Shown one piece after another: positions 35,768 through 45,134 of a stretch of DNA of 64,000 bases. The notes under the pieces were generated by a model that saw nothing but the letters and a program-made list of their open reading frames with translations, made no database searches and was not told where the DNA came from. Positions within the stretch are counted from its first letter, which is position 1. Each line of letters begins with the position of its first letter. A program made the translations under genes and the position numbers. The stretch covers positions 346,127-410,126 of the forward strand of contig NZ_JAHZCJ010000001.1 in NCBI RefSeq assembly GCF_019422935.1. The letters run 5' to 3'. This DNA is from Desulfovibrio sp. GTDB taxonomy: Bacteria > Desulfobacterota > Desulfovibrionia > Desulfovibrionales > Desulfovibrionaceae.

Positions 35768-36288
35768 TGCACATTCTCCTTGCCCAGCGCCATGCGCAGC
35801 GCCAGAAAGCGTTCTTTTACCGAGGGGATGAGTGCGCGGTTTTCGCGCCCCACATAGATGGAAAACACAACAGCGCCCGCTGCATCAAAAAACTGGATGC
35901 TGTGACTTTCCAGCCCCATGAAGGGCAGGGACAAAAAAGCCATGCGGGCAATGTTGCTGCTGCAAATGTGCCCGCCCAGAGGGCAGCCGTGGTCGAGGTT
36001 GAAATAGCCGCCCCCGTGCTTGCCAGCGGGGATCTGCCCCTTGATCTCCACAACGCTGCCGCCGTGGCGCATGATGAACGTGGCTGATTCCCAGGCTGTA
36101 AGGTCGGCCCATATGGCGTCAAAGTCCGCCGCTGCGGCAAAGGCCCGCATGGGTTGGGGCAGAGCCTCTGCCGCCTGAAGTTCGCTGACGCCGCAGGCCT
36201 GCGCCAGCGTGTCCAGCATGACCATTTTTCTCTCTGTCAGCAGGGCCGCTACCTTGTCGGCCAGTGTGTCGCTGTTTGCCGTTGTCAT
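35764..36288 (-). CDS. hutX: Cytosolic haem carrier HutX/ChuX
   Basis: 174 residues. HutX-type fold: LTERKMVMLDTLAQACGVSELQAAEALP at the N-terminus, then FIMRHGGSVVEIKGQIPAGKHGGGYFNLDH and VGRENRALIPSVKERFLAL, all typical of the family that binds haem in the cytosol and passes it to the degrading enzyme. The start has a GGAAG ribosome site. Between the ECF ATPase (12 bp apart) and the flavodoxin (4-nt overlap). Confidence 0.88.
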   Translation of the reverse strand: MTTANSDTLADKVAALLTERKMVMLDTLAQACGVSELQAAEALPQPMRAFAAAADFDAIWADLTAWESATFIMRHGGSVVEIKGQIPAGKHGGGYFNLDHGCPLGGHICSSNIARMAFLSLPFMGLESHSIQFFDAAGAVVFSIYVGRENRALIPSVKERFLALRMALGKENVQ

Positions 36289-36299
36289 GGCGGCTTCCT

Positions 36300-37799
36300 T
36301 TACACCGCCTGAGCGGTGGGGTTTTTGTGTTGAGCGATGATGTCTGGGGCATTGCCGTGCTGCCTGCGGGCAGGAGTTTCCGTCAGCGGGGTTTCAATGT
36401 GCCGGGGGCTGACCAGCGGCAAGCGCAACGCCTGCCGCCCCATGCCAGCCAGCAGCTCCAGATCATGCGTGATGAGCAGCACGCTGCGTTCCTGATGGGC
36501 CTGCCGCTCAATGGCGGCTGCAAGCCTGTGCATGTTGGCCCCGTCAAGGCCGCTGGTCGGTTCGTCCAGAATGAGCAGGGAAGGGCGTTTTGCCAGAGCG
36601 CAGGCAACGACCAGACGCTGCTTTTCCCCGCCGGAAAGCGACTGCGGATGCCGCCCGGCGAGATGCAGCAGGCCGAATTCTTCAAGCAGCATGCGCGCAT
36701 GGTCGTGGTTCTTTTGCCCGGCCAGTTCCAGGCAGGTCTGCACCTCCTGCTCCACGGTGCGCATGTGCAGTTGGTGGTCGGCATTCTGCAACACCAGGCC
36801 GCTATGGCGCATGCGCTGTTTTGCATCGCACGGTTGGTCGCGAATGAAGATTTCACCGTTCTGCTGCTGGTCGAGGCCAGCAAGAATCCGGGCCAAAGTG
36901 GTTTTGCCCGCTCCATTGTGCCCGATGATGGCAGTGACGCCGCCGGGCAGGTCAAAATTTACGCCTTCGTAGAGGGGCTTGCGGCCCTTGTGCGCATGGG
37001 TGAGGTCGCGGGCCTGTATCAGCCCGTGGGCGCTGGTGCAGCCGGGCAGGGTGCGGCGCGCATCGGGAACGCGAGCCTCGCGCAGGCCAAAGCGCCGCCG
37101 CAGTTCCGCATCGTGCAGCATGGTAAAGTCGCCCTCCGCCTCAATGCGTCCCTCGCGCATCACAACAACCCTGTCCACCACGTCGGTCAGCCAGTAGAGC
37201 CTGTGGTCAACCACCAGAATCGCCATGCCGCGCTCCTTGAGCTGGGCCAGCTTGAGGGCCAGTTCGGCCGTGGATTCCGGATCGAGGTTGGCCGTGGGTT
37301 CGTCCAGCACAAGGGCCTGCGGGCGTTGGGTCCACAGGGAGGCAAGACCGACCTTTTGCTTTTGGCCTTCAGAAAGCTGATGTATGGACGACCGGCAAAT
37401 TTCCTCCAGGCCAAACTGCCTGACGGCCCCGGCAACGGCATGGCGCATGGTTTCAATGCCAAGGCCTTGCCATTCCAGAGCAAATGAAAGTTCATCTTCA
37501 ACATTAAGAGCAAAAAATTGCTGTTCGGGATCCTGAAACAGGGTTCCGGCCTGACGGGCAAGCTGGGGCGGGGTCTGCTCCGTGGTGGGCGCGCCGTTGA
37601 CCAGCACCCGGCCTTGCAGCGCACCGCTGAAGTAATGGGGGCACAGGCCGTTGAGCAGCCGGATGAGCGTGGATTTGCCGCATCCGCTTGCGCCGGTGCA
37701 GAGTACGAGTTCGCCCGGCTTTACGTTCAGGCTGAGGTCGCGCACGGCAGGGCTTTGCTGGTGCGGGTAAGTGTAGGTGACGTTTTCACAACGCAGCAT
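36300..37799 (-). CDS. ECF transporter ATPase, two fused ABC domains (EcfA-A')
   Basis: 499 residues from ATG 37799, whose A of the TGA overlap joins it to the upstream EcfT gene. Two complete ATPase domains: the first has GASGCGKST, LSEGQKQKVGLA and ALVLDEPTANLD, the second GHNGAGKTT, LSGGEKQRLVVA and SLLILDEPTSGLD. ECF importers normally use two ATPases; here they are fused. It powers uptake through the T and S subunits encoded just before it. In this operon the cargo is most likely haem or a haem-derived tetrapyrrole (inference). Confidence 0.9.
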   Translation of the reverse strand: MLRCENVTYTYPHQQSPAVRDLSLNVKPGELVLCTGASGCGKSTLIRLLNGLCPHYFSGALQGRVLVNGAPTTEQTPPQLARQAGTLFQDPEQQFFALNVEDELSFALEWQGLGIETMRHAVAGAVRQFGLEEICRSSIHQLSEGQKQKVGLASLWTQRPQALVLDEPTANLDPESTAELALKLAQLKERGMAILVVDHRLYWLTDVVDRVVVMREGRIEAEGDFTMLHDAELRRRFGLREARVPDARRTLPGCTSAHGLIQARDLTHAHKGRKPLYEGVNFDLPGGVTAIIGHNGAGKTTLARILAGLDQQQNGEIFIRDQPCDAKQRMRHSGLVLQNADHQLHMRTVEQEVQTCLELAGQKNHDHARMLLEEFGLLHLAGRHPQSLSGGEKQRLVVACALAKRPSLLILDEPTSGLDGANMHRLAAAIERQAHQERSVLLITHDLELLAGMGRQALRLPLVSPRHIETPLTETPARRQHGNAPDIIAQHKNPTAQAV

Positions 37800-38578
37800 C
37801 AGCGCATTCCTCCAAGGCTGGTTCCGCCCAGATGCATTTGCAGCGCCAGAGCCGCCCCCAGCGCCGTACAGGCCGCAATCAGCAGCAGGGTGTCGCGCAG
37901 GGCCCAATGGCAGGTTTTATAGGGGGTCATGGTTTTGCCGTAGCCCAGGCCCTTGAGTTCTGCCGCGATGCCAAGGTCTTCTGATGTGCGCAGCGAGCGG
38001 AACAGCAGGGGAGTGAACAGCAGTCGCATGCTCTGCACCGGATGGCAGGTGATACCCCATGGTGAAAGTCTGTAGCCCCGAAGCCGCAGCGATTCCGTGA
38101 CCTGCTGCACATCGGCCAGAAAGGTGGGGATAAAGCGCACCACAACCGCCGCGGGCAGATAGATACAGAATGGCAGCCGCATGCCGCGCAGGGCGTTGAG
38201 CAGATCCTGCACTCGTGTGGAAAGCGCCATGGGCAGAACCACGTGCAGCATGGTGAGCATGCGCAAAAAGGGAACAACAAGCCCTGTAAATCCGGCTTTG
38301 TTGAGCGACGGCATGAACTGTCCCATGATCCACATGCAGCCCATTGCCATGCCGCACATGAGGGTGAAAAAAGCATATGCCCAGAGCAGCGCCTTTGGCT
38401 TGCGCAGAGAAAGCGCGTAGCACATAGAAAATCCGCAGAGCAGCAACTGGCCCTGAATGTTTGAAACAACCAGAGATCCGATTGCCGCCACCACGCTCAG
38501 GGCCAGCTTTGCGCGTGCGTCCACCTTGGGCAGCCAGCCTGCGGCGTCTGCCGTGTTATTGTCGAACAATGCCCGCAT
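37799..38578 (-). CDS. ECF transporter transmembrane subunit (EcfT)
   Basis: 259 residues, ATG 38578 with AAGGAG upstream. CbiQ/EcfT family: about five or six helices, beginning VDARAKLALSVVAAIGSLV, and the coupling segments that touch the ATPases, SLRLRGYRL and AELKGLGYGK. Overlaps the S-component gene by 23 bp and the ATPase gene by 1-4 bp, so all three are made together. Confidence 0.88.
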   Translation of the reverse strand: MRALFDNNTADAAGWLPKVDARAKLALSVVAAIGSLVVSNIQGQLLLCGFSMCYALSLRKPKALLWAYAFFTLMCGMAMGCMWIMGQFMPSLNKAGFTGLVVPFLRMLTMLHVVLPMALSTRVQDLLNALRGMRLPFCIYLPAAVVVRFIPTFLADVQQVTESLRLRGYRLSPWGITCHPVQSMRLLFTPLLFRSLRTSEDLGIAAELKGLGYGKTMTPYKTCHWALRDTLLLIAACTALGAALALQMHLGGTSLGGMR

Positions 38579-39101
38579 GGCGCAGCTCCTTTACAGCGTT
38601 GTACCCGGTGAACAGACCCGCCGCCGCCCCCAGATACCCCAGTATGACCACCGGCACCGCCGCCATGAGCAGGGAAGGGTTTTCGCGCATAAACAACCAG
38701 GAAATCCCCAGTGAACAGACCCGGCTCGCAATGTCGAACACGCCCACGGCCAACACCGGGCCCCATGCCCTGCTGTAACCGCCGCCAAGGGCGACAAAGG
38801 CCTCGGCCATGAGAGCGCCCAGCAATATGGCGGGCAGCAGGGTGATGCTGGCCCCCAGCAACAGGGCGCTTACGAGCATGCTGACCAGCGAGAACAGCAG
38901 CAAGGTGCCCGCCTTGCGTACCCTGTAGAGCATTACCACCAGCAGGGTCGTGTAGATCAGGTTTTTCAGCAGTAGCGAAACCGGGTTCATGCCGCCCCCG
39001 GCCAGGGCCACCAGCAGCGTGGAAACCTTGGCCGCAGCGGCAAAAACCCCAATGACAACGAGCTCGTGGGCGCTCCAGTATCGATGAACCAGTTCACTCA
39101 T
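38556..39101 (-). CDS. ECF transporter substrate-binding S component (MptD/Trep_Strep-like)
   Basis: 181 residues from ATG 39101 with GGAG upstream. Six membrane helices with the small, Gly/Ala-rich style of S components, for example HELVVIGVFAAAAKVSTLLVALAGGGMNPV at the start and GALMAEAFVALGGGYSRAWGP in the middle; these recall the MptD/Trep_Strep group whose vitamins are not known. Operon context with a TonB-dependent receptor, HutW and HutX argues for haem. A 13-bp inverted repeat lies directly before its ribosome site. Confidence 0.78.
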   Translation of the reverse strand: MSELVHRYWSAHELVVIGVFAAAAKVSTLLVALAGGGMNPVSLLLKNLIYTTLLVVMLYRVRKAGTLLLFSLVSMLVSALLLGASITLLPAILLGALMAEAFVALGGGYSRAWGPVLAVGVFDIASRVCSLGISWLFMRENPSLLMAAVPVVILGYLGAAAGLFTGYNAVKELRHAGIVRQ

Positions 39102-39114
39102 GATGTGACTCCAA

Positions 39115-39171
39115 TATCTGCCCTTGTACAGAAAATGAATACGAAATTCAATATCAGCACAAGGGCAGATA
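39115..39171. repeat. 13-bp inverted repeat between the receptor and EcfS genes
   Basis: TATCTGCCCTTGT (39115-39127) and its exact reverse complement (39159-39171) enclose 31 nt. On the transcribed strand the second arm ends just before the GGAG of the S-component gene. There is no U-run, so it may be a processing or stability element that sets receptor-to-transporter ratio. Confidence 0.65.
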
Positions 39172-39177
39172 CCTGAT

Positions 39178-41286
39178 TTAGAATTCCACACTCACCTTGA
39201 TGTTGGCGTGAACTCCCGGTTCGTAAATGGCGGCATCGGGTTCAAGACTGTATTTTTGGTTAAAAATGTTAAGCACTTCGCCCACAACCATGTACTGCTT
39301 TTCTTTGCCGAACTTTACGCCCAGCATGGCATTGGCCGTTGTCCACGCATCGTTTTTGTATTCGATGCGGCTGGAGCCGCTTTCGGTCTGCGTCTGGCTG
39401 GCAAAGCGGGCGTAAACATCGCCGATGATGTCCACATCGTCGGTGACGGAGTGGAGCGAGCGCACGCCTGCCCGGCCTGTCCATTCTGGCACGCCGGTTT
39501 TCCACGTGGTATAGTCGCCGTTGTCATACTGGCGTTTCATCCAGGTAGCGGACACGTAGGGAGTGAAGCCGAAGGGCAGGTCATAGCTGCCGCTCAGTTC
39601 CATGCCGTGGGTTTTGGCCGTGCTGACGTTGCGGTAGCGGTAGGTAGTGCTGCCGATCTGTTCGGTGGCAATGTAGTCCGTAGCCACGGTGTAGAAAAGT
39701 GACGCATCAAGAGCCAGCCCGTGAGCCGCGTAGCGCGCGCCCACTTCCCAGTTGTTGGAGTGCTCGGGCTTGAGTGATGCGTTGGGTTCAACCGTGCCGC
39801 CGCCCATGCTTGAGATGATATATTTTTCCTGAAGGTTGGGTACCCTGAACCCCTGTGAAAAACCGGCCCGCAAGGTCATGTCGTCAATGCCCTGCCACAT
39901 GAGCGACAGGTTGAATACCGGCTGGGATTCCCATGAGCTGCCCTCGCCGCCTGCGCTGGGATTGGAATACGTGGTGGTGGGCGGGCCCATCATCTGGGAT
40001 GTTGTGGTTTTGTCGCCGCGCGCCGTGTTCATGGTTGAGCGCACCCAGGTTTGGCGCACGCCGTAGTTGAGGGTGAAGTCCCAAGGCAGTTTGGTTTCCA
40101 TGAGGCCGTACACGGCATGCGTGTCCATGTAGCCCTCGTACTTGTAGTGCGTGAGGGAATTGATTTTTCTGGTCATGAACGGCGTTATGGGAATGGACAT
40201 GTTGGAATAGGTATTGGTATCGGCATCCAGCCCGTCGCGGTTGAATTCATAGCCGGCAATGAGGTAGTTGCTTTCGCCCAGAGCCCAGTCGCTCTGCATG
40301 CTCGCGCCCCATTGCTCGTTGGTGTTGTCCGCGTAGTTGTTCATGAGCACGGAGGTTGTGCCGGAGGTCGCCTCCACATGGTTGAGCATTTTTTTGTGGG
40401 TGTCTTGCCAGAAGGCATCCAGCCGGAGCTTGGGCAGGAAGGACGTGAGGTTCCTCGCCTCCATGAAGACGGCGGCTTTTTTGCGCTCCCAGGGGGAGAT
40501 ATCAACGTAGAACGAATTGTCTTCCGTGGTTCCGGCCATGACGTCGCTGTAAAACTGCTCGTAGGAGCCGCCCATGGTAAATTTGTCGCTGAAGTCGTAG
40601 CTCAGGAAGGCGGAGCCGGACTGCTCCTTGAACTTTGAATGCGGGGCCTCGCCGTCAGGCGTGGAAAGGTTGTGCTGATAGGTGTTGAACCCCGTGGCGC
40701 GGTACTTGAATCCCTTGTATGCGCCGTAGATGGACAGGCTCTCGTCAAAGCCCTTGGTCGAGCCGTTGTAGCTGCTGGTTATCTGCCCCTGGATTGGCTT
40801 GGTGCCGCCTTTCTTGGTGATAATGTTGACAACGCCGCCCAGCGCCTCGGAGCCGTAGAGCACCGAAGCAGGACCCTTGATGACCTCGATGCGCTCAATG
40901 ATTGCCGGGTCAACAAGCAACGGCGTGCCGTCCATGGACTTGTTCTCGGCAATTTTTTGCCCGTCGATGAGAATAAGCACGCGGGTGGGGTTTTCACCGC
41001 GCAGGGATATGCGCTTCAGCCCCTGCGCACCCGAATTGACAACCTGCACGCCGGGCACGTCTTCCAGAAGGCCGCCGACAGTTGTCGCTGTCGATTCCTT
41101 GATCTGCTCCTTGGTGACCACGCTCACCGACATGGGCACGTCGAGCAGTTCCTTTTCCACCCTTGAGGCAGAAACTTTGACGGTTTCCGTCTCAAGGGTC
41201 TGGGCCGGGGCCGGTGCCCCCCAGAGCAGCAGCCCGGCAATGCCCAAGGGCAGGGCCTGAGCGTTTAATTTACGCAGCAGCGACAT
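39178..41286 (-). CDS. TonB-dependent outer-membrane receptor, probable haem receptor
   Basis: 702 residues, ATG 41286 with GGAGGAAAA upstream. A signal peptide ends near WGAPAPAQ. The plug (about 40-160) carries VKVSASRVEKELLDVPMSVSVV, LLEDVPGVQV, RGENPTRVLILIDGQ and GPASVLYGSEALGGVVNI. The 22-strand barrel follows with the FRVPNLQEKY receptor motif, and the last residue is Phe (KVSVEF), as needed for barrel insertion. CirA/HmuR-like style. It overlaps hutW by 17 bp, which ties it to haem. The exact ligand needs testing. Confidence 0.88.
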   Translation of the reverse strand: MSLLRKLNAQALPLGIAGLLLWGAPAPAQTLETETVKVSASRVEKELLDVPMSVSVVTKEQIKESTATTVGGLLEDVPGVQVVNSGAQGLKRISLRGENPTRVLILIDGQKIAENKSMDGTPLLVDPAIIERIEVIKGPASVLYGSEALGGVVNIITKKGGTKPIQGQITSSYNGSTKGFDESLSIYGAYKGFKYRATGFNTYQHNLSTPDGEAPHSKFKEQSGSAFLSYDFSDKFTMGGSYEQFYSDVMAGTTEDNSFYVDISPWERKKAAVFMEARNLTSFLPKLRLDAFWQDTHKKMLNHVEATSGTTSVLMNNYADNTNEQWGASMQSDWALGESNYLIAGYEFNRDGLDADTNTYSNMSIPITPFMTRKINSLTHYKYEGYMDTHAVYGLMETKLPWDFTLNYGVRQTWVRSTMNTARGDKTTTSQMMGPPTTTYSNPSAGGEGSSWESQPVFNLSLMWQGIDDMTLRAGFSQGFRVPNLQEKYIISSMGGGTVEPNASLKPEHSNNWEVGARYAAHGLALDASLFYTVATDYIATEQIGSTTYRYRNVSTAKTHGMELSGSYDLPFGFTPYVSATWMKRQYDNGDYTTWKTGVPEWTGRAGVRSLHSVTDDVDIIGDVYARFASQTQTESGSSRIEYKNDAWTTANAMLGVKFGKEKQYMVVGEVLNIFNQKYSLEPDAAIYEPGVHANIKVSVEF

Positions 41287-42688
41287 TCTTTTCCTCCAGC
41301 ATCGCCTTGAGAAAATTGAGTAAAAGTTGTGTGAGGTTTACCTGCCAGAATTGCCCGGCCATGGTGAGCACCACCCGGCCATCATGCCATTCAAGCAGTT
41401 GGGCGCGTTGCCACTGGGCAAGCACTGGCTCCCATATTTGACCAAGAGGCAGGGCAAAACGACGCTCAAGGCCTTTTACATCCATCCAGCCCTGCTCCAT
41501 ACACTCGGCAACCGACCTGTAGAGGAAGTAGTGGCGCTGGGGGCTTTGCACAAAGGCCAAGGGTTTGCGTCCGTCACGAACGGCCTGCTGCCATTCTGCG
41601 TAATTGCTGTTGTTCATGTAAAAGTGCCCGCCCAGATTGCCCCCTGCGCCGGGGCCGAAGGCAAGGCAGTTGGCCGAAGCCTTAACGTACAGATTGTAAA
41701 GGTTGCGCTCGCGCGACGTGCGCGCCCAGTGGCTAAGAGAAAGGCGGCGGTAGAAGGCCCCTTCCATGTCTTCCACCGCTGCGGCGTACATGGCCGACTG
41801 GAGGGGAATATCCGCCGTGGGGGCAATCTTGCCCTGTTCTATGCCGCGCCCAAGCGGGGTCTGGCGGTACACATTGAGCTGGTAGCAGTCCGCCCCGTCA
41901 AGGTTGAGGGATTGGGCAACGGCAATGTCTTCGCGCCAGAGTCCCAGAGTCTGGTTGGGGAAACCGTAAATAAGGTCAACAATGACAGCGGCCTGATCGT
42001 AGCTCAGGAGTTGCTCAAGGCCGCGCTCCATGTCGTCGCGCGATCCCAGCCGCCCCATGGACTGCCGAATGGAGGTATGGAAGCTCTGAACGCCCAGCGA
42101 AAAGCGGTTTGCGCCGCCTTCAAGGCAGGCTTCCATTTTACGAGGCCCGAAATTGGTGAGCCTGCCTTCAACCGTGATTTCGCAGTCGTTGGCCAGCGGC
42201 AGCGCCTCGCGCACTCCTTCAAGAATGCGCTGGAGGTCTTCTGCTTCAAGGGCTGTGGGGGTGCCGCCGCCAAAATACACGGCATGAACCGGCGTGCTCT
42301 GCACGGCCTTGCGCTCACGCCACATTTGCAGCTCAGCCAGCAGGGCGTCGGCATACAGGCGGCTGTCGCTTTCGTGATAGGCCTTGTTGTAAAACCCGCA
42401 GTAGAGGCAATGCGTCTGGCAAAAGGGCACATGGATGTAGGCCACTGTTTTGCCCCTGAGGGGCGAGGCCAAAAGCAGATCCATATGGCTCTGTATGCTT
42501 TCCGGCTCAATCATGTTGCCGCCAGTGCCGGGGTGCATGGCGATTTTGGCGTCAAAGGCGTGCGAGAGGGCGCATACGCCTTCTTTGGCAAAAAAAGCGG
42601 AAAGGTCTTTGGGCGCGCGCCCTGACGCCGCCGATAATTTGCCCGGGTCGGGCATTTCGTAAATTTTTTGGTTAGGTTGGGGCTGCAT
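41270..42688 (-). CDS. hutW: Anaerobic haem-degrading radical-SAM methyltransferase HutW/ChuW
   Basis: 472 residues, ATG 42688 with GAGGAA upstream. A HemN/HemW-like radical-SAM protein with HVPFCQTHCLYCGF (CxxxCxxC), YFGGGTPTAL, RFSLGVQSF and DLIYGFPNQT, plus an HemN_C-type end. Length and the neighbours (hutX, flavodoxin, TonB receptor) point to ChuW/HutW, which opens the haem ring without oxygen using SAM and releases iron, making anaerobilin. A coproporphyrinogen oxidase is the alternative, but context speaks against it. First gene of the operon, behind a DtxR-like box. Confidence 0.85.
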   Translation of the reverse strand: MQPQPNQKIYEMPDPGKLSAASGRAPKDLSAFFAKEGVCALSHAFDAKIAMHPGTGGNMIEPESIQSHMDLLLASPLRGKTVAYIHVPFCQTHCLYCGFYNKAYHESDSRLYADALLAELQMWRERKAVQSTPVHAVYFGGGTPTALEAEDLQRILEGVREALPLANDCEITVEGRLTNFGPRKMEACLEGGANRFSLGVQSFHTSIRQSMGRLGSRDDMERGLEQLLSYDQAAVIVDLIYGFPNQTLGLWREDIAVAQSLNLDGADCYQLNVYRQTPLGRGIEQGKIAPTADIPLQSAMYAAAVEDMEGAFYRRLSLSHWARTSRERNLYNLYVKASANCLAFGPGAGGNLGGHFYMNNSNYAEWQQAVRDGRKPLAFVQSPQRHYFLYRSVAECMEQGWMDVKGLERRFALPLGQIWEPVLAQWQRAQLLEWHDGRVVLTMAGQFWQVNLTQLLLNFLKAMLEEKNVAAA

Positions 42689-42709
42689 CTGCGTTCCTCG
42701 ATTGCAAAT

Positions 42710-42728
42710 AAAAGTTAGTCTTAACTAA
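42710..42728 (-). promoter_or_regulatory. DtxR-type iron box upstream of hutW
   Basis: Minus-strand TTAGTTAAGACTAACTTTT, 15 of 19 identical to the box at 32269. It lies 21 bp before the hutW start, downstream of a possible TTGACA -35 box (42764-42769), so it would overlap the start of transcription and block it when occupied. Confidence 0.6.
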
Positions 42729-43010
42729 TTCTGTTAAATCCAATTAATTAAATTGAAAAAGAATGTCAATACCAACTTGAAAAAAGCTCGACAATGTGGG
42801 TAAGCGCAGGAATGACGATGGAAAAGCGGTGGGGAAAGCAGTTGGGAGCCAAAGGCTGGCAGCACTACTGGCTGCAATATTTGAGGAATAAAGGACGTGA
42901 TCGCGGTGGAAGGGGTTGAAAAAAATGCAATTTGTCTGAGGGACTGCCTGAATTCGGCAGCTTATCTGGCAACAGGGTGCCAGTACCAACCCATCTGGTA
43001 CTAATGCCGT
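42729..43010. other. Intergenic region upstream of hutW
   Basis: About 280 bases. Next to the iron box it is AT-rich and holds the probable hutW promoter (TTGACA on the minus strand at 42764-42769 with a weak -10). A small perfect hairpin (AGTACCA / TGGTACT) lies at about 42992-43012. The open frame on the minus strand here has no family resemblance. Confidence 0.4.
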
Positions 43011-43043
43011 CAAAAAGATGGTGCTCCTTGGCATAGGAGCACC
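43011..43043 (-). terminator. Terminator of the PrpR-like activator gene
   Basis: Stem GGTGCTCCT / AGGAGCACC (43020-43028 and 43035-43043), followed on the minus strand by ATCTTTTTG, 78 bp after the activator stop. Confidence 0.7.
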
Positions 43044-43120
43044 TGAATGAAGCGGAGGCGAATTACGGAAGAGCAGAGCCCCGGGAGAGCTGGCCAATGC
43101 GCAACTGGGAGTATCCGATA

Positions 43121-45106
43121 CTATTGTTTGTTTTTCCGTTCAGGTTCCTCCCTGGTTTCGGGCAAAATATCCTGTTCAAACAAACCGAATTTTTTCATTT
43201 TTCGCCAAAGTGTCGCGCGTCCAATGCCCAACCGGCGCGCAGATTCATTTCTGTTTCCGCCGCATTGCCGCAACATGTCGCGCAAGGCGCGTGCTTCCAG
43301 TGAATAAAGGCTGGCGGCAGGGGAGTCCTGCTGCCTGACGACTGGCGCAACATCGCTTGCGCATGTCTGTTCGTATGGGTGGCAACTGCGCAGGGAATCG
43401 GCCATGATGTCTTCAGAAAGCACACCGTGTGGAGCAATGACCATGGCCCGCTCCAGAACATTGGCCAGTTGCCGTACATTGCCAGGCCAGGGGATAGTTT
43501 CCAGAAGCGCCATCCCCCGGGGATCTATCGGTGGCATGGGCTTGTGCTGTTCTTTGGATTTTCTGTGCAGTATGAACCGCGCCAGCAGGCCAATATCACC
43601 CACGCGCTCCACCAGCGGGGGAAGCTCCAGAATGAGCACCGCCAGTCTGTAGTACAGGTCTTCCCTGAACCGTCCCGCCTGAACTTCTTTCGCCAGATTG
43701 CGGTTGGTGGCCGCGATAATGCGCACGTCCACCGGCGTTACCTTGTTGTCGCCCACGCGCGAGACCTCTTTTTCCTGTAGGACTCGCAACAGGCGACATT
43801 GCAGGGGCAAAGGCATTTCGCTTATTTCATCCAGAAAAATGGTGCCGCAGTGGGCCATTTCAAAAAGACCCATTTTGCCGCTTTCGCTGGCGCCAGTGAA
43901 AGCCCCTCGCACATAGCCGAACAGCTCGCTCTCAAGCAGGTTTTCTGGCAGAGCGGCGCAGTTTACGGCCACAAAGGGGCTGTCTGCCCTGGCACTGGCA
44001 TTGTGGATAGACTGCGCAAAGAGCTCCTTGCCTGTACCTGTTTTGCCGTAAATGAGAACAGTGCTTTCAGACTGCGCATAGGTGAAGGCCCGTTTTTTCG
44101 CTTTTTCCAGTGATTCCGATTTTCCCACCACATCGGCAAAGGTGCTTTTGGCCACATGCCCAGAATCACGTACCCGTTTGCGCACCCGCTGTTCCAGAGA
44201 CTGGATGCGCCGTACTTCCTGCAAGGTAAGCACCGCGCCCCGGCTGTGTCCGTTCACGTGGATGGGCACACTGGTAACGGCAAGAGAATTGCCGCCTATC
44301 AGGCATACTTCGGAGGCTTGTTCGTTTTCAGGCGTCTGGATGCAGGATTCCCAGGGCATGCCCAAAACCTCGTGCACGTCGCGCCCCACCACGTCCTGCC
44401 GCCGCAGGCCAAGCAGCTCCAGGCCAATGCGGTTTATCTCAGAAATATGCCCCGAGGCATCAATGCCGATAATGCCATCGTTGATGGAGTTGAGCAGGGC
44501 ATTGATTGTGCCGAGGCGCAGGTCTTTTTCCTTCTGGAGCGAAACAATGCGCTTGCCCTCTTCAATGGCGTCCTGAATGACGCGCGGATCCATGTCGATG
44601 TGTACGCCCTGCGCGCCAAGAGCCCGTGCGGCGTTTACCACGGGCGAGCCGCCCACAAAGGCCTTTACGCCTCTGGCAATGAGCTGCCGCAGTCTTTCCG
44701 ATATATCGGCAAGATCCGTCAGGGTTTCCACAACCACCGGTTTTTCAAAAAAATCTTTTAGGGCAAGAGCGTTGTAGGTGAAGGATTCAAATCCCACCAC
44801 CGCGATTTTATCCGCAAGGCCAAAAGCGCGGTTGACTGCGCGCAGCATGTCCACGCTCGTATACCTAAGCTCCAGCACATGCGTTTTGAGGGCTGCTTTA
44901 AGCAGGGCAGCCGTGCCGCCGTTGCTGACAACAACCATGGCCTGCCCCTGGTCGATATGGCTTTGGGCAAGGCGCACTGCATCTTCCAGCGCTGCTTCAT
45001 AAACAAGGAAGCTCTCGCCGATGCGGCTGAAAATGTTGCTGATAGTGTTGGTAATCGGTTCGCTTGGGGTGATGAACAGAATGTCTTCCCTGCGGATATG
45101 AACCAT
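43121..45106 (-). CDS. PrpR-type sigma-54 activator (PrpR_N-PAS-AAA-Fis HTH)
   Basis: 661 residues if begun at ATG 45106, which has GGAG six bases upstream; an ATG at 45118 is also possible. Domains: a PrpR_N ligand-binding region (about 1-190, with [13 protein letters not shown] [12 protein letters not shown]), a PAS domain (about 200-310), the AAA+ domain (about 345-575) with GKTGTGKE, an intact GAFTGA loop and [11 protein letters not shown], and a Fis HTH ([20 protein letters not shown]). PrpR-type N-domains bind small carboxylates. It is divergent from a sigma-54 operon for 2-hydroxyacid use and is its probable activator. Confidence 0.9.
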   Translation of the reverse strand: MVHIRREDILFITPSEPITNTISNIFSRIGESFLVYEAALEDAVRLAQSHIDQGQAMVVVSNGGTAALLKAALKTHVLELRYTSVDMLRAVNRAFGLADKIAVVGFESFTYNALALKDFFEKPVVVETLTDLADISERLRQLIARGVKAFVGGSPVVNAARALGAQGVHIDMDPRVIQDAIEEGKRIVSLQKEKDLRLGTINALLNSINDGIIGIDASGHISEINRIGLELLGLRRQDVVGRDVHEVLGMPWESCIQTPENEQASEVCLIGGNSLAVTSVPIHVNGHSRGAVLTLQEVRRIQSLEQRVRKRVRDSGHVAKSTFADVVGKSESLEKAKKRAFTYAQSESTVLIYGKTGTGKELFAQSIHNASARADSPFVAVNCAALPENLLESELFGYVRGAFTGASESGKMGLFEMAHCGTIFLDEISEMPLPLQCRLLRVLQEKEVSRVGDNKVTPVDVRIIAATNRNLAKEVQAGRFREDLYYRLAVLILELPPLVERVGDIGLLARFILHRKSKEQHKPMPPIDPRGMALLETIPWPGNVRQLANVLERAMVIAPHGVLSEDIMADSLRSCHPYEQTCASDVAPVVRQQDSPAASLYSLEARALRDMLRQCGGNRNESARRLGIGRATLWRKMKKFGLFEQDILPETREEPERKNKQ

Positions 45107-45134
45107 GGACGTCTCCATCTGCAAATTGTTTCCT

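Noticed and set aside
36264..37487. Plus-strand open frame of about 407 codons opposite the ECF ATPase
   Set aside because: No recognisable domain, while the minus strand has two full sets of Walker motifs.
41327..42625. Plus-strand open frame of about 432 codons opposite hutW
   Set aside because: Composition is that of a shadow frame; the minus strand has the radical-SAM cysteines and a good ribosome site.
42744..43097. 117-codon minus-strand frame between hutW and the PrpR-like gene
   Set aside because: It runs through a terminator stem and the hutW promoter region and resembles no family.
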